A model generated the notes under the pieces. That model was not told the origin of the DNA, did not search any database, and saw nothing but the letters and a program-made list of their open reading frames with translations. A stretch of 7,898 nucleotides of DNA, taken from positions 1 through 7,898 of the forward strand of contig JAJPEB010000059.1 in the NCBI GenBank assembly GCA_023252315.1, given 5' to 3'. The position numbers were made by a program, and so were the translations under genes. The DNA is from Candidatus Woesearchaeota archaeon (lineage in GTDB: Archaea; Nanobdellota; Nanobdellia; Woesearchaeales; UBA525). Positions 4,469 through 7,898 of this stretch are shown here, in pieces; within the stretch, counting starts at the first letter, position 1, and each line of letters begins with the position of its first letter.

Positions 4469-7400
4469 TCAGATGCGCTTCTCGCGCTCGCGCAGGGACT
4501 TCACGAGATCATCGCTCCAGTGCCTGGGCACCGTGCCGTAGAGGAACGCGTGCAGCCACTCCTTGAAGCGCTCGGGATAGCCGTCGCGCTCGCCGCGCAC
4601 GAGGCGCCGCAGGTGCGCGAGCTGGTCGGCGCCCAGCTTCGACTTCCTCCCCGCGTCGTCGAGCTGCATGAGCAGGTACGCCTCGAAGTCCTCCTCCTTG
4701 AGCCTGCGCTGCGCGTCCTGCGCTTCCCACAGCCTCTCGTACGTCACCTCGGGCGCGCGCATGAGCTCCGCCTTCTTCGCGACCTCTCCCCCGATCTCCT
4801 TCACGACGAGCTCGTGGAGCCTGCGCACGAACTCGACGCGGTCCTCCATCTTGAGCAGGTCCGTGTAGCTGTGCATCGCCATCGCGAACGCGAACGGGCT
4901 CGGGAGGTCGGGCGAGCGCTCGTCCACGCGCACCTGCCCGCTCGCGAGCATGCGCACGACCTCGCGCGCGTGCGCGACGTCCATGAGGTCCTCGAGGATC
5001 TCGCGCCGCGCCTCCTTGAGGATGGGGAAGTCTGGGTCGACGCGGCGCACGGCGCTGATGATGATCTGGCTCGACACCTGCTGCTTGCCCACGCTCTTCG
5101 TCTCGCCCTTGTACGTGCGCAGGATCATCAGCGCGCGCGCGGCGCAGTGGCGGAAGCGCCGCTTGAGCACCTCGCTCTTCTTGAGCAGGCGCAGCGCGCG
5201 CAGCGCCTGGATCGGCTGCGTGCTCTTGAGGTAGAAGCCGTTGTCCGTGATGCCGACCTCGACGTCGCGCCCAGTGATGCGCCCGTTCACGTACGCGAGC
5301 GCGCGGGCGAGCACGTCGTTCACCCTGCGCCCGTAGAGCGAGTGGAAGAACACGTAGCGCTTGTTCGCGTCCTTGAAGTGCTCGATCACCATGCGGTTCG
5401 CGTGCGGCACGAGCGAGTAGCGGTGCTGCTCGTCGAAGTAGCGCGCGATCGCGAGCGCGGCGCGCTCGTCGACAGGCAGGTAGCCGCGCAGCCACTGCGC
5501 GATCTCGTCCTCGCGCTTGCCCTGATCGAGCAGCTGCGTCACGTACTTGCGCAGGAGCTGGATCTCGAGCGCGAGGTCGTAGCTGAGCGGGAGCATCTCC
5601 GAGACCCAGCTCGGCACGGTCGGCAGCCTGCCGGACGACGTCTTCACCTGCGCGGTCATGCCGCGCGAGAACCTGAACTCGTAGGGCTCGCCGCCGAGCA
5701 CGAACACGTCGCCGGGCTTGAGGCGCTCGGCGAAGTCCTCCGTGATCGTGCCGATCGTCGCGTCGCCGACCTTCACGCGGATCGCGGTCTCGTCGGGTAT
5801 CGTGCCGACGTTCGTCATGTAGATGAGGCGCGCGAGCTTGCCCTTCTTGCCGAACGTGCCCTGCTCGCGGTCGATCCACAGCTTCGCGTAGATTCGGCTC
5901 TCCTCGAGGCCGTACTCGCCCGCGAGGTAGCGCAGCGTCGCGTCGAAGTCCTTCCTGGAGAGCGTGCGGTAGGGGGCCGCGCGGCGCACCGTCTCCCACG
6001 CGTCCTCGATGGACATCGACTCCTCGATCGCCATGCCGTAGAGCTGCTGCGCGAGCACGTCGAGGCAGTTGCGCGGCAAGGAGATGCGGTCGATCCTCTT
6101 CCCGAGCGCGGCCTTGAGCAGCACGCTGCACTCGACGAGATCGTCGCGGTCGAGCACCACGATACGCCCTTTCGCCTCCTCGTGCAGCTTGTGCCCCGAG
6201 CGGCCGATGCGCTGGAGCGCGCGCGCGACGGACTTGGGGCTGCCGAGCAGGATGACGAGGTCGATGTAGCCGATGTCGATGCCGAGCTCGAGCGACGTGC
6301 TGCACACGACCGCCTTGAGCTCGCCCGCCTTGAGCATGTCCTCGATCCTGAGGCGGTGTTTCTTCGCGAGCGAGCCGTGGTGCGCGCCGATGAAGCCTTT
6401 CGCCGACGCGGGCTCGGGTACCGTCGATGGCTGTGCTGAGGGCGGGCTTGGCGATGGAACGGTCTCCGCGGGGCTCTCCCGCGCTTCCCTTGGGCTCGCG
6501 ATCTCTTCGGCCGAGGCGTCCGCGATCCCCGCCTCCTCGGCCAGCCGCTCGTGCCGCGGGCCCTCGGCATCCGCGAGCTTCTCCTGCTCCATGTCTGCGT
6601 CCATGATCGTCGCGTAGCTCGCGGGGTAGCGGTCCCGCAGCTGGTGCACGACACGCTCGGTGCCCGCCCTCGTGTTCGTGAAGATGAGCGTCGCGCGGTG
6701 CTCCTGGATCATGGCGTGGATCATGCCGTACATCGCGTCCTGCATTCGGTGGTGCGACGCGCCGATCAGGTCGTCGACGGGCGAGAGGACCTTGAGGTCG
6801 AGGCGCTTGCTGTAGCGCAGCTCCTCGTCCTCCATGCGGGTCACGTCGATGATCATGCACTGGCGCGCGATGCCATTCGCGGGGTCCTCGTAGCCGACGA
6901 GGAACGCGGCGACCTCCTCGAGCGGGGCCACCGTCGCCGAGAGCCCGATGCGCGTGAACGCCGCCTTGCGCGCGAGGCGCTCGAGCGAGAGCGCGAGATG
7001 CACGCCGCGCTTGCCTTCCGCGAGCGCGTGGATCTCGTCGATGATGACGAAGCGCGCGCACGCGACCATCTGCGAGAAGCGCGAGGAGGTGAGCATGATC
7101 GCGAACGACTCGGGCGTCGTGATGAGGATGTGCGGCGCGCGCCTGAGCATGCGCGCGCGCTCCTTCTGCGGCGTGTCGCCCGTGCGCGTGCCGATGCGGA
7201 TGTCGAGCGCGCGGCCGTTCCTCCTCGCGATCTCGCCAATCTCTCTGAGCGGCTCGACGAGGTTCTTCGTGATGTCATTCGCAAGGGCCTTGAGCGGGCT
7301 CAGGTAGATGCACTGCACGCTGTCGTCGAGGGTTCCCGTATCGGCCCTCGCGACCAGCTCGTTGAGGACGGCGAGGAAGGCGGAGAGCGTCTTGCCGGAC

Positions 7401-7594
7401 CCCGTCGGGCTCGAGATGAGGGAGTTGATCCCGCGCTGGATGTTGCGGATCGAGTGGCGCTGGGGCGGCGTGAAGCTCGAGAACCTCGAGAGGAACCACT
7501 CGCGCACGAACGGGTGAAGGTTGTCGAGGATCTCCTGCTCGCTGTACGCCTGCGTCTGGTACTGGATGGGGGAGGTGGGGATGGTTTCGGGCAT
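4469..7594 (-). CDS. lhr: Lhr-type superfamily 2 DNA/RNA helicase
   Basis: A 1041-residue ATP-dependent helicase of the Lhr family, enzymes that translocate on single-stranded DNA and unwind structures arising in repair, with RNA roles reported for some archaeal members. Visible motifs are Q-like FTPPQ (41-45), Walker A SPTGSGKT (62-69), Walker B DEIH (186-189), SAT (219-221), motif IV TLIFTNTRAGTE (302-313), HHGSL (405-409), motif V STSLELGIDIG (432-442) and motif VI QRIGRSGH (461-468). The winged-helix and Lhr-specific C-terminal regions fill the remaining 570 residues. A Pro/Ser/Ala/Glu-rich insert (about 333-400) separates motif IV from HHGSL. The start at 7594 (MPETIPTSP) gives the usual short lead before the helicase core. 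A start at 7735 would add 47 unconserved residues across a strong hairpin. No clear ribosome binding site precedes either. Confidence 0.9.
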   Translation of the reverse strand: MPETIPTSPIQYQTQAYSEQEILDNLHPFVREWFLSRFSSFTPPQRHSIRNIQRGINSLISSPTGSGKTLSAFLAVLNELVARADTGTLDDSVQCIYLSPLKALANDITKNLVEPLREIGEIARRNGRALDIRIGTRTGDTPQKERARMLRRAPHILITTPESFAIMLTSSRFSQMVACARFVIIDEIHALAEGKRGVHLALSLERLARKAAFTRIGLSATVAPLEEVAAFLVGYEDPANGIARQCMIIDVTRMEDEELRYSKRLDLKVLSPVDDLIGASHHRMQDAMYGMIHAMIQEHRATLIFTNTRAGTERVVHQLRDRYPASYATIMDADMEQEKLADAEGPRHERLAEEAGIADASAEEIASPREARESPAETVPSPSPPSAQPSTVPEPASAKGFIGAHHGSLAKKHRLRIEDMLKAGELKAVVCSTSLELGIDIGYIDLVILLGSPKSVARALQRIGRSGHKLHEEAKGRIVVLDRDDLVECSVLLKAALGKRIDRISLPRNCLDVLAQQLYGMAIEESMSIEDAWETVRRAAPYRTLSRKDFDATLRYLAGEYGLEESRIYAKLWIDREQGTFGKKGKLARLIYMTNVGTIPDETAIRVKVGDATIGTITEDFAERLKPGDVFVLGGEPYEFRFSRGMTAQVKTSSGRLPTVPSWVSEMLPLSYDLALEIQLLRKYVTQLLDQGKREDEIAQWLRGYLPVDERAALAIARYFDEQHRYSLVPHANRMVIEHFKDANKRYVFFHSLYGRRVNDVLARALAYVNGRITGRDVEVGITDNGFYLKSTQPIQALRALRLLKKSEVLKRRFRHCAARALMILRTYKGETKSVGKQQVSSQIIISAVRRVDPDFPILKEARREILEDLMDVAHAREVVRMLASGQVRVDERSPDLPSPFAFAMAMHSYTDLLKMEDRVEFVRRLHELVVKEIGGEVAKKAELMRAPEVTYERLWEAQDAQRRLKEEDFEAYLLMQLDDAGRKSKLGADQLAHLRRLVRGERDGYPERFKEWLHAFLYGTVPRHWSDDLVKSLREREKRI

Positions 7595-7650
7595 GTGCGT
7601 TTCTGATCGCTGGTCGTCGTGTTGTTCTGTGCCGCCTTGGAGTAGATCCA

Positions 7651-7682
7651 GAAAAGAGGGCGATTCGTGCAGCCCTCTTTTC
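7651..7682. promoter_or_regulatory. Strong inverted repeat in the helicase upstream region
   Basis: GAAAAGAGGGC (7651-7661) and GCCCTCTTTTC (7672-7682) are a perfect 11-bp inverted repeat with a 10-nt loop. It begins 57 nt upstream of the preferred helicase start. With A-rich left arm and T-rich right arm it resembles a bidirectional intrinsic terminator. No + strand gene ends here, so it would act on the helicase transcript as an attenuator or a leader RNA structure. If translation begins at 7735 it is coding instead. Confidence 0.5.
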
Positions 7683-7742
7683 GTAAGACCTACGAGGGAC
7701 GAGCAGTCATGCTCCGCGGCACCTCTCGTCGGCATTAATTAA

Positions 7743-7752
7743 TTTCTATATC
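7743..7752 (-). promoter_or_regulatory. Candidate TATA box of the helicase gene
   Basis: On the minus strand this reads GATATAGAAA in an AT-rich patch (7736-7765). It predicts a transcript start near 7721, a leader of about 127 nt before the ATG at 7594, and inclusion of the 7651-7682 hairpin. CATAATT further upstream (about 7759-7765) could instead serve a leaderless start at 7735. Confidence 0.4.
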
Positions 7753-7820
7753 GTAATGAATTATGGCATGACGATACGTTCTCTGATGGAACTCCTGGCG
7801 GGTTAAAAGAATGCCGGTAG

Positions 7821-7830
7821 GTTTAAGAAT
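7821..7830 (+). promoter_or_regulatory. Candidate TATA box of a divergent gene at the right edge
   Basis: GTTTAAGAAT is centred about 32 nt before the ATG at 7858, giving a predicted start near 7851 and a leader of only a few bases. GGTTAAAAGA at 7801-7810 is a second candidate. The gap between the helicase region and this gene holds nothing else I can identify. Confidence 0.35.
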
Positions 7831-7857
7831 CGTCGCGGGCGGGGCGCGCGAGAACAG

Positions 7858-7898
7858 ATGTGGGGATACAGTGAAGAAAGAAAACAGGAAGGGCTGCG
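7858..7898 (+). CDS. Possible start of a gene truncated by the window end
   Basis: An ATG at 7858 opens a frame that stays open to the last base and begins MWGYSEERKQEGL, a hydrophilic N terminus. Support comes only from the TATA-like element upstream and the divergent layout. Thirteen residues are too few to recognise a family. Confidence 0.3.
   Translation, partial: MWGYSEERKQEGL

Noticed and set aside
4382..6439. 685-codon open frame antisense to the helicase
   Set aside because: Its composition is typical of a shadow frame, with no recognisable motif, and it lies opposite conserved helicase motifs.
7621..7710. Tiny ORF (MTARPS) in the helicase leader as a second regulatory peptide
   Set aside because: Six codons with no compositional link to the helicase and no ribosome binding site.

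Overview
The window reads as GC-rich chromosomal DNA from an archaeon. The evidence is archaeal-style TATA boxes about 26-27 nt upstream of predicted transcript starts, probable leaderless starts, pyrimidine-rich tracts instead of hairpin-plus-U terminators after several genes, a SlyD-like FKBP and a large Lhr-type helicase. The lineage cannot be fixed from sequence alone. A bacterial-architecture ThrRS together with a small acidic protein would fit a high-GC DPANN-type archaeon, but this is a guess.

Layout. Positions 1-232 hold no gene. They carry a row of three tandem hairpin-forming palindromes and then the promoter region of an AI-2E family membrane transporter (233-1300, +). That gene converges on, and overlaps by 8 bp, an FKBP-type prolyl isomerase (1293-1784, -). 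The FKBP gene is divergent from the thrS unit. thrS (2098-4002, +) encodes a complete threonyl-tRNA synthetase with TGS, HxxxH editing, class II catalytic and anticodon-binding domains. Between the thrS TATA box (1932-1940) and its start codon lies a 22-codon ORF (1972-2040) in which 11 codons are threonine. After a pyrimidine-rich terminator region comes a 70-residue acidic protein (4171-4383, -) with a probable leaderless start. An Lhr-type superfamily 2 helicase (4469-7594, -) follows, with a strong hairpin in its upstream region. A divergent promoter-like sequence at the right edge may drive a gene starting at 7858 that runs off the window.

The genes are mostly housekeeping and do not form one operon: translation (thrS), protein folding (FKBP), nucleic-acid repair or processing (Lhr) and membrane transport. 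The notable signal is regulatory. A Thr-rich leader ORF sits at the very 5' end of the thrS transcript, followed by a 10-bp hairpin around its stop codon that is mutually exclusive with a second helix covering part of the thrS Shine-Dalgarno. This looks like ribosome-mediated attenuation of a synthetase gene by its own amino acid, a mechanism familiar from bacteria. I know of no well-established archaeal example, but could not search. The second item of interest is the palindrome row at the left edge, whose copies differ in sequence yet each keep perfect arm complementarity.
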